Positions 12,721-25,201 of a stretch of DNA of 64,000 nucleotides are shown piece by piece. The stretch's first letter is position 1. The number at the start of each line of letters is the position of its first letter. The translations under genes were made by a program, and so were the position numbers. The notes below the pieces were generated by a model. It saw only the letters and a list, made by a program, of their open reading frames with translations, did no database searches and was not told the origin of the DNA. The stretch spans positions 666,373 to 730,372 of the forward strand of contig CAJNDT010003435.1 of assembly GCA_905221615.1 (NCBI GenBank). Direction: 5' to 3'. This DNA comes from Symbiodinium sp. CCMP2592. Taxonomy: Eukaryota > Sar > Dinophyceae > Suessiales > Symbiodiniaceae.

Positions 12721-13202
12721 AGTCTTTTGTGTAGGAGTTTCAGAAATATGTTAAGGGCTCCGAAAGTAGATCCTTGGCTGTCACATCCTGATTACTGGGC
12801 TCGTAAGCGGGCCCTGGGGTAAGCCTCGATCAAATTATGTGACGCCCTGATACGTAAGGTTTAGGGTTTAGGGTTTAGGGTTTAGGGTTAAAGTCCCATA
12901 GTCGTCGGACGCTTTGACGTGTTTAAGCCCTTGGCCATAACTTCCTAGTTCAAGATATGAGGAATGCAGGGTTGCACCAGCCAGAAGAACAGCTTGTGGC
13001 CCGAAACCCTGAGCCTCAAGAGCCTTGCACCCTAAACCGAAACCCTTAAACCCTAAGCCCTAAATTTAATCCCTAAATCCTAAACCCTAGCACCCTAAAC
13101 CGAACCCCCTAAACCCGAATCCGCTTTTTGGGGTGAGGCGGTGCTGCTTCTTCCCCAAGGGGAGATGCCACAACGGCCAGGACGCAGCCTCAGGGGCTGT
13201 TA

Positions 13203-13326
13203 CTTAGAGGCCCAAGGGACTTAGTAAGTAGGTTATAAATAGGGTTCTAAGTACCCTAAATGGAGTTGCCCCAAGAATAGTAACCCTACTTTAACCTACT
13301 TACTAAGTCCCCTGGGCCTCTAAGTA
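13203..13326. repeat. Short palindromic element, family D (copy 2)
   Basis: Arms CTTAGAGGCCCAAGGGACTT and AAGTCCCCTGGGCCTCTAAG with an inner AAGTAGGTTA/TAACCTACTT pair. Longer and better preserved than copy 1. Confidence 0.7.
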
Positions 13327-13568
13327 TTCCATGCGTAGTTTGGGTTCAGAGGGTTTGGGTTGAGGGTCGGGGGTTTATTCAGAGCTTTAGCGCCAGGGCA
13401 TTGCGGTAGCTGCCGAAGCCGAACCCTAAACCCGAAACCCGAATACCAAGGACTGCCTTTTCTGCCACTTCTCGCACGAGAAGCGGGCTCCTCGTGAGAG
13501 CGTTCCAGCTTTCTGGTGTCGCAAACCCTAAACCCTGATTCCTAAACCCGACACCCTAAAGGGAACTC

Positions 13569-13652
13569 CAGAAAGTTGGAATATGGTGTCAGGGTAGGAT
13601 ACTCTATAATTTACCATAGAAGGGTTAGGATAATCAGATTCCAACTTTCTGG
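13569..13652. repeat. Short palindromic element, family E (copy 2)
   Basis: Arms CCAGAAAGTTGGAAT and ATTCCAACTTTCTGG are a perfect 15-bp inverted pair 84 bp end to end. A lone right arm occurs at about 16,325. Confidence 0.7.
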
Positions 13653-15724
13653 CTTTTACCTTAAGCCCTAAGCCCTATGTGTGTATGCCTTGTGTTTGAT
13701 ATCAGAGTGCGTTCCCGATTGTGTGGCGGCTGGATTCTTTCGTCGTGCTGACATTGGAGTCAAGGGTGCATTGCGTTTTAAAACAGACAGCCGCCGGAAG
13801 GCACGGAACCCTGAACCCTAACCAAGTAAAGCCGGAAAGCGGTAAGCCCTCCTTATGCTTAGAACGCTTGAGACTTGAACCCTGCAAAGCAGCGATTTGG
13901 ATTAATAGTAGTTTCCCCTCTTGTCTCTTGTTTAATGTGGAGCCCTACATATTGAGTGCTTGAGGGGGGTATTGAAATCGACACCTCGTGTAACCTGAAC
14001 CCCCAAACCTGAGAAGCTGCAATCCTTCGATTTATTCAAGAACCCTATGCAAACTCAGAGCACTAAACTCCACCAGTCCTTCCCGTAACCCCTTCGGAAG
14101 GTAGGGTTTTTTGGGGTCCAGGTAAGCCATTAAAAGCTTTTTTAAAACCGAATTCGAAGCCTTCCGCCCAAAGGCAACCTACAAGCTCTAAAGCCAAAAA
14201 CCGCATTTGGTAAACACCAGAAACCTTGAACCCCCAAATAAACTCGCAAACCCTGAAGCCCTTAACCCTAAGCCTTGAGCCCTAAACCCTAAACCCTAAA
14301 CCCCCAAACCCCCTAAACCCCCTAAACCCTAAGCCTTGAGCCCTAAACACTAAATCCCTAAACCCCCTGAACCCCCTGAACCCTGAGCCCTCAGCCCTGC
14401 AGAAGCCCCAAGGCGCCGGAGCAAGCCGAAGCCCAAGAAGAGCAAACGGCTCAAGAAGCGCGCGGCAAATGCGTGTGAGGAGCACTGTGCGCCAGGGATT
14501 GTACCTACAGGATCTTAAGGAGTTTTGTGCAGTTTGTAGATAGGGATGTTAGAGGGTTTCTACATGGGATGTCACGGTATGTCGGGTTTTGTCGGATTTT
14601 AAAACGGTGTTTTTAGGTTTCACAACGTTCCAATAACCGTGGCGCCCATGCGTTACACACCTCGGAGGCGCAGTAACACGCCCTGCAGGGCAGCCGTATC
14701 TTCTTCCTTGAGCTTCCACGTCGTCAATTCCTGTCCTCAACCCTTCACCCTGCGCCTTGAACCACAAACTCCCAAACACTAAACTCCACAACCGATAATG
14801 TAGGCGGTATGCGGTATTTTGTTCTCCCCCGTAACCATAAACACGCCGGGGGAGGTGTTGGTATGTTCAGCACAGATCTCCTGTAGTAACTATGTAGTAG
14901 GCTCCCCGACAGAAAGCTTCGGAAACTGCCGCGCAACACTTAGGAAGCAACAGAGCCCTTCAACAGAGCCCTTCAAATATAAGAGGACCCGAAATAGATT
15001 ACTCCTGAGTTGTTGGAATGCTTGCCTGTCGGCGGAACTTAGAGCCCTTCATCCCTTCTGCTTAGGCATGTCGGAAGTGAAAGGTAGTCCAGCCTGAAAA
15101 TTTGAGTAACGTTTTTCTTTTGATAAGGGTTTTTTACTGGATCTTCGCGGAGGTTTGTCGGGGTTCATGGAGACCTGACTAGGCGCGGTCCTCAGTGAAG
15201 CCGAAACGCCGAAACCCTTAACGGTTTAGTGTTTAGGGGTTAGGAATTAGGGCCAGGGTTGCTGATGATTTAGAAGAAGTCGGGTAAGCAGCCTTTGACC
15301 CCTTGGGGTTATGCCACAAGGTTAATTTTTAGTTCCATTGCGGAACTGGAGAAGTACGTAGTTTGCATGCATGCATCCGGTGCTTCTCTCCGCACGAGGA
15401 GATGATGGGAGTTGGAGCGGTTGACACGATCGAAGGCGCAAGTGTAACCTGCAGATGGTTTGGGCTTCAGCACATCGTTCAGGACGCGGGAGCTGAGCTA
15501 CCGTACAAGATTGAACAAACATCTGAGATTCCAGGATGTTGTTTTCAGCTTAGGGCGCGGGGTGTAAGGTTTGGGTTTGAGTTTTTCCGCTTGTCTCAAA
15601 GGTTGTTTAAATTAAACGGAAATCTCCAGATCCGGCACACTCTTCTTGGTTCTCAGGTTTTGAGGCCGCGGTTTCCATTTTTAGCTACCAGCTTCCCGGA
15701 CTAGTTATGTGCTCATGAAATACT

Positions 15725-15990
15725 TGTTGTCACGGCGATAACGATGACGACGATGACAACGACAACGACGGCGATGATGATCACGATCAGAACGAGGATG
15801 GGCATGATGGCGTCGATGACGATGTTGATGTTTTGGACGAATCTAATGATGCTGATGACGTTCTTGATGACTACGCTGGTGCTGATGATGACGATGATGA
15901 TACCGAAGGTGACGATGACGGTGATGATGATTATGATTACGATTGTGATGCTGATGATGATGACGGTGATGATGACCAACAACAAGAAGA
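15725..15990 (+). repeat. (GAT/GAC)n trinucleotide microsatellite
   Basis: Interrupted GAT, GAC and GACGAT units. The three forward frames read as Met/Thr-rich, Asp-rich and mixed peptides, none with other protein features. Confidence 0.85.
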
Positions 15991-17347
15991 AAGCGGAAAT
16001 GGTATTTGGTGTCTTCCGTAAGGATCTGACGATGATCAGATAATTTGCTGTATGTTTGAAGTTGGTGCCGTAGTTGATGACCTCCCAGTTGTGACAAAGC
16101 TCGCGGCATCGTGGTATGTCTCAACCCCCACACCATTGGCAGAATGAGCAGTCAAGTCCTACCCCGCACCGGGACCTCTCAACAGAGATCCGAGAAACGT
16201 ACACTTTGAAGATCCTTGCCATTGACGCAGTCCCCACGACTCAGGTGAACACGAGAAAGTTAGAACATGGATTAGGATGGTTGACATGCCCTGTAGTGTG
16301 CCATATGGACATCAAGATAAAGATGTTCCAACTTTCTGGCTTCTGTTGTAATATGGGAGTTTCCGAAAATAGGGGAATAGACCCCCCCCCCCCAGAATGG
16401 CATCCGCATTATGCACATAGGGCCCTGAACCTCTAACTAACAACCAGAGCCATGGCAGGTTCTTACGGCCAAGCAACTCCTGTCCCCGTCTCCATCGCCG
16501 GGGCCCTGGTGGCCCTAAAGGCCGTTCTATAGGGGCGCAGTCTTGTTTTTTGCTTTCACGTTGCGGCGAAATCAAAGGGTGTTGTAATCATCACGGCAGA
16601 ACGCATCTCCCTGATAGAAGTATACCAGCATGGACCCCAAGATCTTACTCTTCAGCCCCCCATGTCAATGTTACCCTCTCCGACGATTTCATTTTCCCGG
16701 CCAAGGCAAACACAACCTGAAACCGCTCGTTGCACACTTGTTCGTTTGGGTTGCGTTCGCCATGAAGCCTATAATCCCTAGGCCACAAGTTGAGTAAACC
16801 CCAAACCCTAAGTCGTAAACCGTCAGCCACACACTTAAACCCTAAACCTCGGAATCTACATGAATCCTCCCTAAACCGTAATCCCTCAACCCCTTAACCC
16901 TAAACCCTCCCTTCCGTCAAAGCCCGGCCCCGTTCCGCGAACTTGAAAGCGACGGTGGTTCCTCGATGGCTTCCTTTCCTTTCATGGTTCACGTACATCG
17001 CGCTTTGCTTTTCCGTACTTGTGGCAGCACAGCACGTCCCTAAAGCCTCCACCCCGGGAACCCTGGGCCCTGTCTGAACCCTAAACCCCCTTAACCCTAA
17101 CCCCTAAACCCACACCCTCGTCTGTTTATGTCAAGCTGGTTTGTAGTCTTCCCAACTACATTAAACTACCTTCCAACCAGAGATCTCAAACCCTAAGCAA
17201 CTAGGATTTAGGGTACTTCCGAAATATGGCCCTGGTTGAGAGTGCTTGAAGCTGCGTTGTGAGTAGGCCTCAGGGTATTCAGCAACAGCCGCAGGGTTCG
17301 AGCGGCGGTTGGAAGCATTCCGGTTTAGGGTTTAGGGCAAGTCGTCT

Positions 17348-17450
17348 AGGATGCCCAGTAGTACCCTTATTCCCTTTTTGTAGTCCTAGGTTCCTTATAA
17401 AGTTACCCAATACCAAAAAGGCCTTTTTATTCTTAGGTTACTGGGTATCC
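17348..17450. repeat. Short palindromic element, family C (copy 2)
   Basis: Nearly identical to copy 1 in its left half. The right half carries a short deletion (AAAAAGGCC) before GTTACTGGGTATCC. Confidence 0.65.
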
Positions 17451-18834
17451 TAGTCGTTCTTGGGTTCCGGGCTATTGGCTTTTCAGGTCTTGGTTTGTCG
17501 GGTTTTAAGTTGAGTGGCTTTAGGGCGTTTAGGGGTTTAGGGCCCTGGGGCGCGGGTCTTAATATAGGGAGGGCATCAGATCTACATTGATACAGGAGAT
17601 GAGACACCACGATACCGAGGCATAGATGAGTCAACGCTGGTTTTGGCCACCCTAGGCCATATACCCGACACCCACCCCAAATTCCGGCGCTCTGAAGCCA
17701 ACGCTTCTAGTCAAGAAAACGGCCTCAGGTCCTACAGACTGCCATCCCAGAGGGCTCGCAACCATCTGCCTTCCCCGCACGATTTTAGCTGGGTTGCGCT
17801 TTGGGAATTTGTTTTTAATTTCCTGTATTTCCTTATAAAGGCAAAGGGTTTAAAGCACAACCCAGTTAGGGCTCAGGGAGTTCAGCCTTTAATGTTTTTT
17901 AGGGGGTTCTAGGGTGTTTAGGGCTAAGGGGGTTTAGGGGTTTGGGGGTTTAGGGTTTGAGGGTTTTAGGGGTTTACGGGTATGGATTTTAGGGGTTTCA
18001 GGGATTAGGGTCCCCTGTTTTCGGAAACTCCCAAACCCTAAACACTGTAGAACCCTTATAGCAGCCCTTTAAAGGAACCCCAGAATCCCTATGGATCCCC
18101 TTAGAAGGAGCCTTCATCTCCCCAAGTTCGGAAACTCCCACATATTTTCGGAAACCCCCAAACCCTTATAAAGCCCTTGAAAGGAACCGTAACAGTACCC
18201 TTATGGTAACCCTTTCAGGAGCCCCTTATAGCACCCTCATTCTCGGAAACTCCCAACTATCCGCATGACGCCAGGGCCAAGGCTACAGCATGGCCATCGT
18301 GTCCGTCCCCTTCTGCGTCGGCCTTGGCGATCCTAAACACTAAACCCCAAAACTTCAAGCTCTAAGACCCGCGATCCTAAGCCCCCTTCCGCGTCTAGTC
18401 GGCGCACGCGTGAATGGATGAGGCAACCTATGGTGGTTTCAGTAGCCTCCTGAAGCCTGAGCCCTCATTTGTAAGCCTTCTACTAACTCTTGGAGTTTTA
18501 TGGTCAAGGGCTGTTAAGGGTTTTGGCGTAAGGGTATAGGGTTTACAGGCAGCTTCCACAAATGCGGCGAAACTCGAGGATGCCGATTCCCAGCCACTTC
18601 CCTGTCCTGAGACCCGAACCCCTGAGCCGACGTTGTTGACGGTTTAGGGTTTAAGGGTTCAGGGGTTAAGGGTTAAGGGTTTAAGGGTTTAGGGTTTAAG
18701 GGTTTAGGGTTTAGGGTTTGAACCCCGGGTCCTTTTTGCCCGGCCTGCTGCCGAAGGCGTGGGCGCTTACTGAAGAGCGCTGAAAGTCCGCAACCTGAAC
18801 AGTGGAAAGGAAGGGGCCGGGATCTCGGCGACCA

Positions 18835-19330
18835 TCACCATCACGGTCATCAATCAACATCACATTCAGCATCATCACCACCAGTATCATCATCATAATC
18901 ATCATCCTCATCCTAGTTCTCATCCTCATCCTTATCCTTGTCATGAGCATCCTCCCCATCATGTTTTCCTCACCGTCGTCACCAGCAACATCATCATCAT
19001 CATGACAATTTGCCATGATCCTCATCGTCATCAGCAGCATCAGCATCAGCACATCGTCATCATCATCATCATCATCGCCAGCATCGCCAGCATCATCAAT
19101 GCATATTCTTCACCATCATCTTCCCCATCATCTTCATCGTTATCGTCGCAATCATCGTCATCACGTTCATCAGCAGCTCATCGGCATCCACAGTTCATTG
19201 TCACAGCGACCTCAATCACCATTATCATAATGATGGTTGTCATTATCCCCATCATCATCACCGTCAGTATCATAATCACCATTTTGACCAGCATCATCGA
19301 CACCATCCTTCATCATCAGCAGAATGGTAG
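18835..19330 (+). repeat. (CAT)n trinucleotide microsatellite
   Basis: Long interrupted CAT/ATC/CGT tract of about 500 bp. Its open frames on both strands are low complexity. Confidence 0.9.
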
Positions 19331-19852
19331 TCACTGTCATCGATGGTGTTTGTCTATTTTGGTCATAAGGTTCTGCAGCAGAATGCTGGAACTTCCGATT
19401 TTGAGCCGCCCCTGACCTGCCTGAAGCGACGACACGAGGTCTAAACCCACAGCTAAGAGCTCCTTTTTGGGGGGTTTAGGCAAAAGGGGTTTAGGTCTTC
19501 GGGTTTTGGGTGAAGGGGTTTAGGTCGTTCAGGTAAGCCCTACTTTTCTGTGTCTTGGCACACCTTTGTCGGAAGTGCACTGAGGTTTCGGCGAATTGAC
19601 TGCATGTCTCTTTGAGGCGCAAGGATGGGTGCTCTAGTTCTCCAAACTAGACTAGGGTCCTCCCCAAAGAATACCTTTACGGAAACGGACCCGAAAAGGG
19701 ACCCTGATTTAGAGAACTGCCCCACATGCTTTCCGGACTTTGGTGGCTTGGTCGGGTGGTTCTCATGCTTTGCGCACTTGGAGGCTTGCATTTTGCCCTG
19801 AACCACAGGCACATGCATATTTTCCATGGTTTACATGCATGATACAAACTGT

Positions 19853-20055
19853 ATATACGTATATGTATATGTGTGTTTACATATATATATATATATATAT
19901 ACATATGTGTGTTTATATATATATATATATAAATTTACACACATACATGTACATATACATGTACAGCTACATATACACTTACATTTCCGATTACAGATAC
20001 AGATACATATATACATACATATGTATATATGTATATATATACATACATACATACG
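19853..20055. repeat. (TA)n / (ATACAT)n repeat block
   Basis: Two pure (TA) runs separated by ATACATATGTG and followed by degenerate ATACAT hexamers. Tyr/Ile-rich translations on both strands are artefacts. Confidence 0.9.
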
Positions 20056-20178
20056 ATTCAGTGATTCAGATCTGGGAGGCGAAACCGTCCTGGACGCAGC
20101 TGTTTGATGCGCTCTCGGGCAACTTTCGCCCAGAAGTGGAACTGGTGAAGCTCCGAGGAAGCTCAGCCTTACATATAA

Positions 20179-20253
20179 TATAGGGGCCTAAATTTTAGTA
20201 CGAATACTACTTTGGGGGTTCCTTATTATACTTGTAGTATATGGGGCCCCAAA
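20179..20253. repeat. Short palindromic element, family F
   Basis: TATAGGGGCCTAAATTTTAG is mirrored by a GTAGTATATGGGGCCCC block. Related elements with a central TATAGTATAATGGG or similar occur near 5,117-5,200, 24,757-24,848 and 28,659-28,753. Confidence 0.4.
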
Positions 20254-20492
20254 ACAGCTACGTAGCTGTAAGCAAGAGTACGGCAGCACGTTTTGGTCGG
20301 GCTCTTTGGGATTCCGGATCGCTTCGGATGTTTTGGGTTCGCCTTTGGAGTGCGCACCAGCCACCAGCATCTGCATGAAGTTTGTCTCACTGCCATCAAA
20401 GCAGACGCAGGGGTTGCAGCAGCTCATGAAACCAAGATGTCAATCTGCATCTGTGGGGGAACCTCTCTCTTGTAGAAACAGGCAAAGGCAAG

Positions 20493-20516
20493 CTCTCTCT
20501 CTCTCTCTCCCTCTAT
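20493..20516 (+). repeat. (CT)n microsatellite
   Basis: About ten CT units with one interruption. Confidence 0.85.
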
Positions 20517-20995
20517 CCTGTACTGCTTCGTGTCGCATTTTGGTGCATGTCCTGTTTGATGAAGCTGCTTGTGAAGCGCCCATGCCATGACCGCAAGTCA
20601 TCTGTTGGGAGCTGGATGGCGGACGGTCTGCCATTCTCCGCTGCATGTTCTTCTGGAGGTTCCAACTGGAATGATCGAATAATTGTTCAGTCCAGTTTTC
20701 AGCGCTCATGGGTTTGCAATCAGCAGTCTCTTCTCTGAAGCTTCGTTGCGACTAAACATGATGGATGGTATGCTTCTTCTTGTCATTGATTATATCTTAA
20801 AGCAGTTCTGTAACCAATACCCCCCCAGTTTCTGCAGCAACCCGCGTTGGGGTGGCGCCATGCACGTGTAGTATGCAGGGAGGGCAGTGGCCCCACGGAA
20901 TTTGTTTGAAAGAAGGCCAGTGGTCGACCCAAAGGACTAAAGGAGATTCATCAAGCCATTTGGGTTAGCGTTGAGGGTTTAGGGGCCTCTTGGGT

Positions 20996-20999
<4 letters not shown>

Positions 21000-21027
<28 letters not shown>
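21000..21027. repeat. (TA)14 microsatellite adjoining the telomere array
   Basis: A pure TA run ends five bases before the cleanest telomere-type array in the window. Confidence 0.9.
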
Positions 21028-21031
<4 letters not shown>

Positions 21032-21178
21032 GTAGGGTTTAGGGTTTAGGGTTTAGGGTTTAGGGTTTAGGGTTTAGGGTTTAGGGTTTAGGGTTTAGGG
21101 TTTAGGGTTTAGGGTTTAGGGTTTAGGGTTTAAGGTTTAGGGTTTAGGGTTTAGGGTTTAGGGTTTAGGGTTTAGGGC
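21032..21178 (+). repeat. Clean interstitial telomere array, about 20 x TTTAGGG
   Basis: Twenty consecutive heptamers with a single T-to-A change (TTTAAGG) near the middle. It is much more uniform than all other arrays here, which suggests recent insertion of telomeric DNA (for example at a repaired break, or by telomerase) or recent expansion. The adjoining TA run is consistent with a breakage site. Confidence 0.9.
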
Positions 21179-21290
21179 CATGGTATTTGGAGTGAGCTCC
21201 TGGACCAAATCCCGCAGCACCCAGAGCAGAGTCCAAGTAGAAGGTTCCTACAGTAACTTACCCAGTAGTGGTATACAGTAAACCCCATAA

Positions 21291-21383
21291 AGTTGGAAGC
21301 CGGATTAAGGCCAAATAGTGCTGGGACTCCCTATGCATTGCTCTGAAGGATTGAGGCTATGGGGTTGCCAACTTTTGAGCTTT
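21291..21383. repeat. Short palindromic element, family E (copy 3)
   Basis: AAAGTTGGAAGCC at the left and TTGCCAACTTTT at the right, with an inner GGATTAAGGCC / GGATTGAGGC pair that matches the interior of copy 1. Confidence 0.45.
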
Positions 21384-21525
21384 TACCGTAGATTCAAGAT
21401 GCCCTTATAGTACCTTATAGTACCCTTATAGTATCCCTTCTTATAGTACCTTACAGTGAGTTTTTACTCTAGTGGTTTTGGGGTGTCAGGGTGTCTCGGT
21501 CAGGTCTCCCTTTGAGACTCCCACA

Positions 21526-21597
21526 TGGGAGTTTCCGAAAATTAGGGGTACCTTTAATAAGGATCCTACTATTTGGGGTACTTTTCGGAAACTCCCA
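21526..21597. repeat. Short palindromic element, family A (copy 3)
   Basis: A compact version. Arms TGGGAGTTTCCGAAAATTAG and TTTTCGGAAACTCCCA are only about 35 bp apart. Confidence 0.65.
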
Positions 21598-22211
21598 CAT
21601 CACTGCTGCAGTGGGCCGCATGATACCGCGTTAGCCCGACGTCCCCGAAAGTCGGGATCTGATCTCATGCCGTTATTGGGGCAAGTAAGCTTCATCCCTT
21701 CAGGGGGGGGGTCTAAACCCTAGTCCCCTAAACATCCCTAAACCCTCGAACCCCAAACCCTAAACCCTCAACATCCTTAAACCCCAAACCCTGAACTTTA
21801 AAACCCTACACCCTAGCATCCTGCAGGCGGAAAAAGGTGCTTAAAAAAACCCTACACCCTAGACCTTCGACCGAGCTTCGACAGCTACACCCTCAACCCT
21901 CGATCCCGAAACTCAAAGTCCGGCCCACAGGCCTCTGCACCGTTCGGCCTCCAGACTTCTTCATGGGTAGCATGATCAGGGAGACCCCTTAAAGGGTAGG
22001 TTTAAGGCTTAGGGTTTAGGGTAAAGGGTTTAGGGTTTGGGGTTTAGGGTTTTGGTGTTTAGGGTTTAGGGTTTAAGGAACCCTACTTCGGCTCTCTTAA
22101 CAGGGACCTTATTGAGAGGGTCTATATCCCCGAGGGTCCCCCTAATCCGAAATCCCACTTCAGGAAAGAGCGGAGCGAACTTTCGTAGGAATATCAGTTT
22201 AGGGCTTAGGG

Positions 22212-22300
22212 TTTACCTGAACCCCGAAGAACCTACATGTAATAAGGATTCATATAAAGGAATCATAATAAGGAACCCTAAAAAGGTAGGTTATTCAGGA
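22212..22300. repeat. Short palindromic element, family G (copy 2, inverted)
   Basis: Reads as the reverse complement of the 4,894-5,000 copy: CTGAACCCCGAAGAACCTAC at the left and AACCCTAAAAAGGTAGGTT at the right. Confidence 0.5.
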
Positions 22301-22913
22301 TTATTGCAGGGTCTAGGGTTCAGGGAGCTCAAGAGACGGAGCAGCTGAAGCACACAAGTCTAATCTCCAAGCCCTTGAGACCTTCTAGAAGCAAAAGACG
22401 TGAAGAGGCCCCCTGCCCCAAACCCCTAAGCCCTTAGCCCTCTAAACCCTTCAATCCTAATCCCTCAAACCTCTAAATCCTAACCTTCAAAGCCTAACCT
22501 CACAACTCGACCGGCCTCTGTGAGCCTTCGCTGTCTCTTTGGCCTCATCGGGCCAGGGATTCACCAGGAAGGGCGCGCGCAAGCGCGCGCGAGTTTAGGG
22601 TCCAGAGTTCAGCTGGTCCTCGGTATTGTAACCCCAAGCTACCTAGACCCCTAACCTCTGGTAAACCCTACACCCTAAACCCTGAAACCCTGAACCCTGA
22701 ACCCCTGAAACTCTAAACCTGAAACCTAAACCCTAAACTCTGAAACCCTGAACCCCTAAACCCTAAACCCTGAAACCTGAAACCCTGAACCCTAAACCCT
22801 ATGAGCCCTAAGAAGCTCTTACGCTCTAGAGTTCAATCGCTGCGGACTGTCGATCGACGCGCGTGCCCTTCGTGGGTCTGGAAATCCGCCACTGGGGGCG
22901 CTGGGGGAATACA

Positions 22914-23023
22914 GGTGGTTGTCAAAATTACCCCTTTTGGGTGCTTATTCTAATACGGCACCCAATATTTATAGGGTACAGTAATTATCCAAAACTGGGC
23001 CGTAATGTTGGCGACTGCCCATA
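22914..23023. repeat. Short palindromic element, family B (copy 2)
   Basis: Left arm GGTGGTTGTCAAAATTA is intact. The right arm has decayed to GTTGGCGACTGCCCAT. Confidence 0.55.
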
Positions 23024-23262
23024 TAGAGGTCGTACTACAGTTTATGAAATAAACCTTGTATGACATAGTAAGGGATATACACCACGACTCTGCAAGTTTT
23101 AGTGTCCTTAATGCAGAGTTTTATATCATGAACCGTGGTTGCCAGTGGTATTCCTTAGGGTTTATGAAGGTTACTCGTATTACAAAGTACACTTTGGCAG
23201 ACCTGGAGCCCTCATGTAGGAACCTGATTCAGGAATCCTGGGTCTTTATAAGGGTTCCTTAT

Positions 23263-23370
23263 ATGGGTGGTTGTCAAAATTAGGGTCCCTTTTTGGGTCC
23301 TGAATATAATACGGCACCTAATATTTAGGGTACCCAAAAAAGGGGCCATAAATTTGACAACGACCCATAT
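23263..23370. repeat. Short palindromic element, family B (copy 3)
   Basis: Arms ATGGGTGGTTGTCAAAATTA and TTTGACAACGACCCAT with the TATAATACGGCACC core shared with copy 1. Confidence 0.65.
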
Positions 23371-23430
23371 ATGAATCCTACTATTCGGGGCTTTCTTAAT
23401 CGGGCTCCTACATTATTTAGTTGAACTCCT

Positions 23431-23521
23431 AGGATGCCCAGCAGTACCCTTATTCCCTTTTTGTAGAGTTACCCAATACCAAAAAGAGAGGCCTTTTTAG
23501 TCTTAGGTTACTGGGTATCCT
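23431..23521. repeat. Short palindromic element, family C (copy 3)
   Basis: Shares AGGATGCCCAG, CCTTTTTGTAG and GTTACTGGGTATCCT with the other copies, but lacks about 20 bp of the centre. Confidence 0.6.
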
Positions 23522-24490
23522 AGTAGTTGAACTCTCTTAAGGCGCCTAGATAAAATTTAAGGAGGAGTCATGAAGATTCCTCCTGCGGTGCTGCCGGGTT
23601 TAGGGTTCAGGGTTTAGGGTTTAGGCCTAAACCCAAGCTGAACCCTAAATCCTTAACCCCGAGGCCGTTCTAAATCCTCAGAACTGATGTCGCTCTCGCA
23701 AAGAGCCCTTAGCCGTAAATCTGATCCTGTAGATACCATAATTCCTACAGATCCCTTTGGGTGTCCCGATATCCCTATAAACTAGATCCCTAAATCCATA
23801 GTGCCCGCAACTCCTAAACAGGACCTAGGGCTGTAGCATCTGGGACGGCGTGAAGGCATCGGCGCAGCACCCTCGGCTTAGACAGTTTAGGGATTAGGGT
23901 TTAGGGATTTAGGGGCTTAGGGGCTTGCGGTTACGGGTTTACGGGGGTTTAGGGTTTTAGGGTTTCGGGGGGTTACAGATAGCAAGAGGATCTGCAAACT
24001 CAAGCCGAAAATGATGTGTGCCGTAGTGAAGCCGAAATTGCTCTCGTTTTGGAGCTTGCAGGCCAAAGGGTTTGCAGAAGAGCTTTAGGGTTTAGGGTTA
24101 CGGACTTGTGTGAAGGTGAGGGTGTGGCCTCACAAGCAACTTCACTTGATCCGCCCGTAGATACGCCGGTAGCCGATGGGTCCCAGCGCCCGTGGGCAAA
24201 GGTTTTCCAGCGGTGCTGATGCCTTGCGGCACACAATGGCACAAAGCTGTTTTGTCCTTGTGTCGGAAGGCAAGCAGTGATACTTCGAATTCTTTGTGAT
24301 GCAACTGCCCATGTCACGAGAGAAGTTCTCACCACACGTTGTTGAGCACTGCAGCAGAGAACTTGCGACGATACTTCTGACAATGGAAAGCCCTAGAAGC
24401 CCACTTACCTGTATAGTAGGTTCATGTCCACATACCCAGCATATGGTAAGCCTGAAACCCTAAACCCTGTATAGTAACAGTGTTAGGATG

Positions 24491-24626
24491 TCCTTAAGGG
24501 GGGGTGGTCCAAGGGGGGTAGGTAACCTAGTAATCCCCATTATTCCCCAATACTCCCTAAGCTTCCCTAAGGTTCCCCAAAGCTCCCTAGTACCCTCCCC
24601 CCTTGAACCACCCCCCCTTAAGGATC
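24491..24626. repeat. Short palindromic element, family I
   Basis: Left arm TCCTTAAGGGGGGGTGGTCC is mirrored by GAACCACCCCCCCTTAAGGA at the right. A second inner pair (AAGGGGGGTAGG / the CCTCCCCCCTT block) extends the stem. The centre is a run of TTCCC/TCCC-like units. Confidence 0.6.
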
Positions 24627-24756
24627 CTATAGAACAGGCAAGACAGGCAACTGGGCTTTCAGGGAAGTGCTGCGGCAAATGCTGGAAGAAGCTGGCTCGA
24701 CTGCGGCAGCGACTCGGCTTCATGGCTTCCTCCCCTTTGGGGCCTTTATATAAGGA

Positions 24757-24848
24757 CCTTAAGAATTAGAGTAGGGTTTTGGGGTATTTTCTACTATAAT
24801 TAGAAGAAGGAGCCCCCCCAAATAGTACAGGTAATTATTAAGGCCCCT
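24757..24848. repeat. Short palindromic element, family F (related copy)
   Basis: CCTTAAGAATTAGAGTAGGG at the left and a GTAATTATTAAGGCCCC block at the right flank a TACTATAATTAGAAG core. Confidence 0.4.
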
Positions 24849-24996
24849 ATACTAGGGCTTCAGGGGTTTAGGGTTTCGGCCTACCCTAAGGCCTTTGCCA
24901 TGTGCATCAAGACGCACCCCCAACAACCCCGGAAAAGTCGTTTAGAATCCGTATCAAAACCACACAGAACCCTATCAGCCCTATCAAACGTTTATA

Positions 24997-25081
24997 TGGG
25001 GTTTCCGAAGATAGGGGTACGATGTAGGATCCTTGTCATAAGGACTCCCAAACAAGGTACCCCTATTTTCGGAAACTCCCA
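24997..25081. repeat. Short palindromic element, family A (copy 4)
   Basis: Arms TGGGGTTTCCGAAGATAGGG and CCCTATTTTCGGAAACTCCC flank GGATCC. It is bordered by the direct or inverted sequence CGTTTA/AAACGT (ACGTTTATA left, ATAAACGTA right), so the palindrome runs slightly past the family arm. Confidence 0.65.
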
Positions 25082-25201
25082 TAAACGTAGGAGTACCTAC
25101 CTTGAGTTCGGTGTTTTTCCTTGCTTCCTTGTACCCCACAGCTCTGGTAATTACCTCTGATCTAAACATCAAAACCCTAACCCCAAACCCAAAGCCCTAC
25201 G

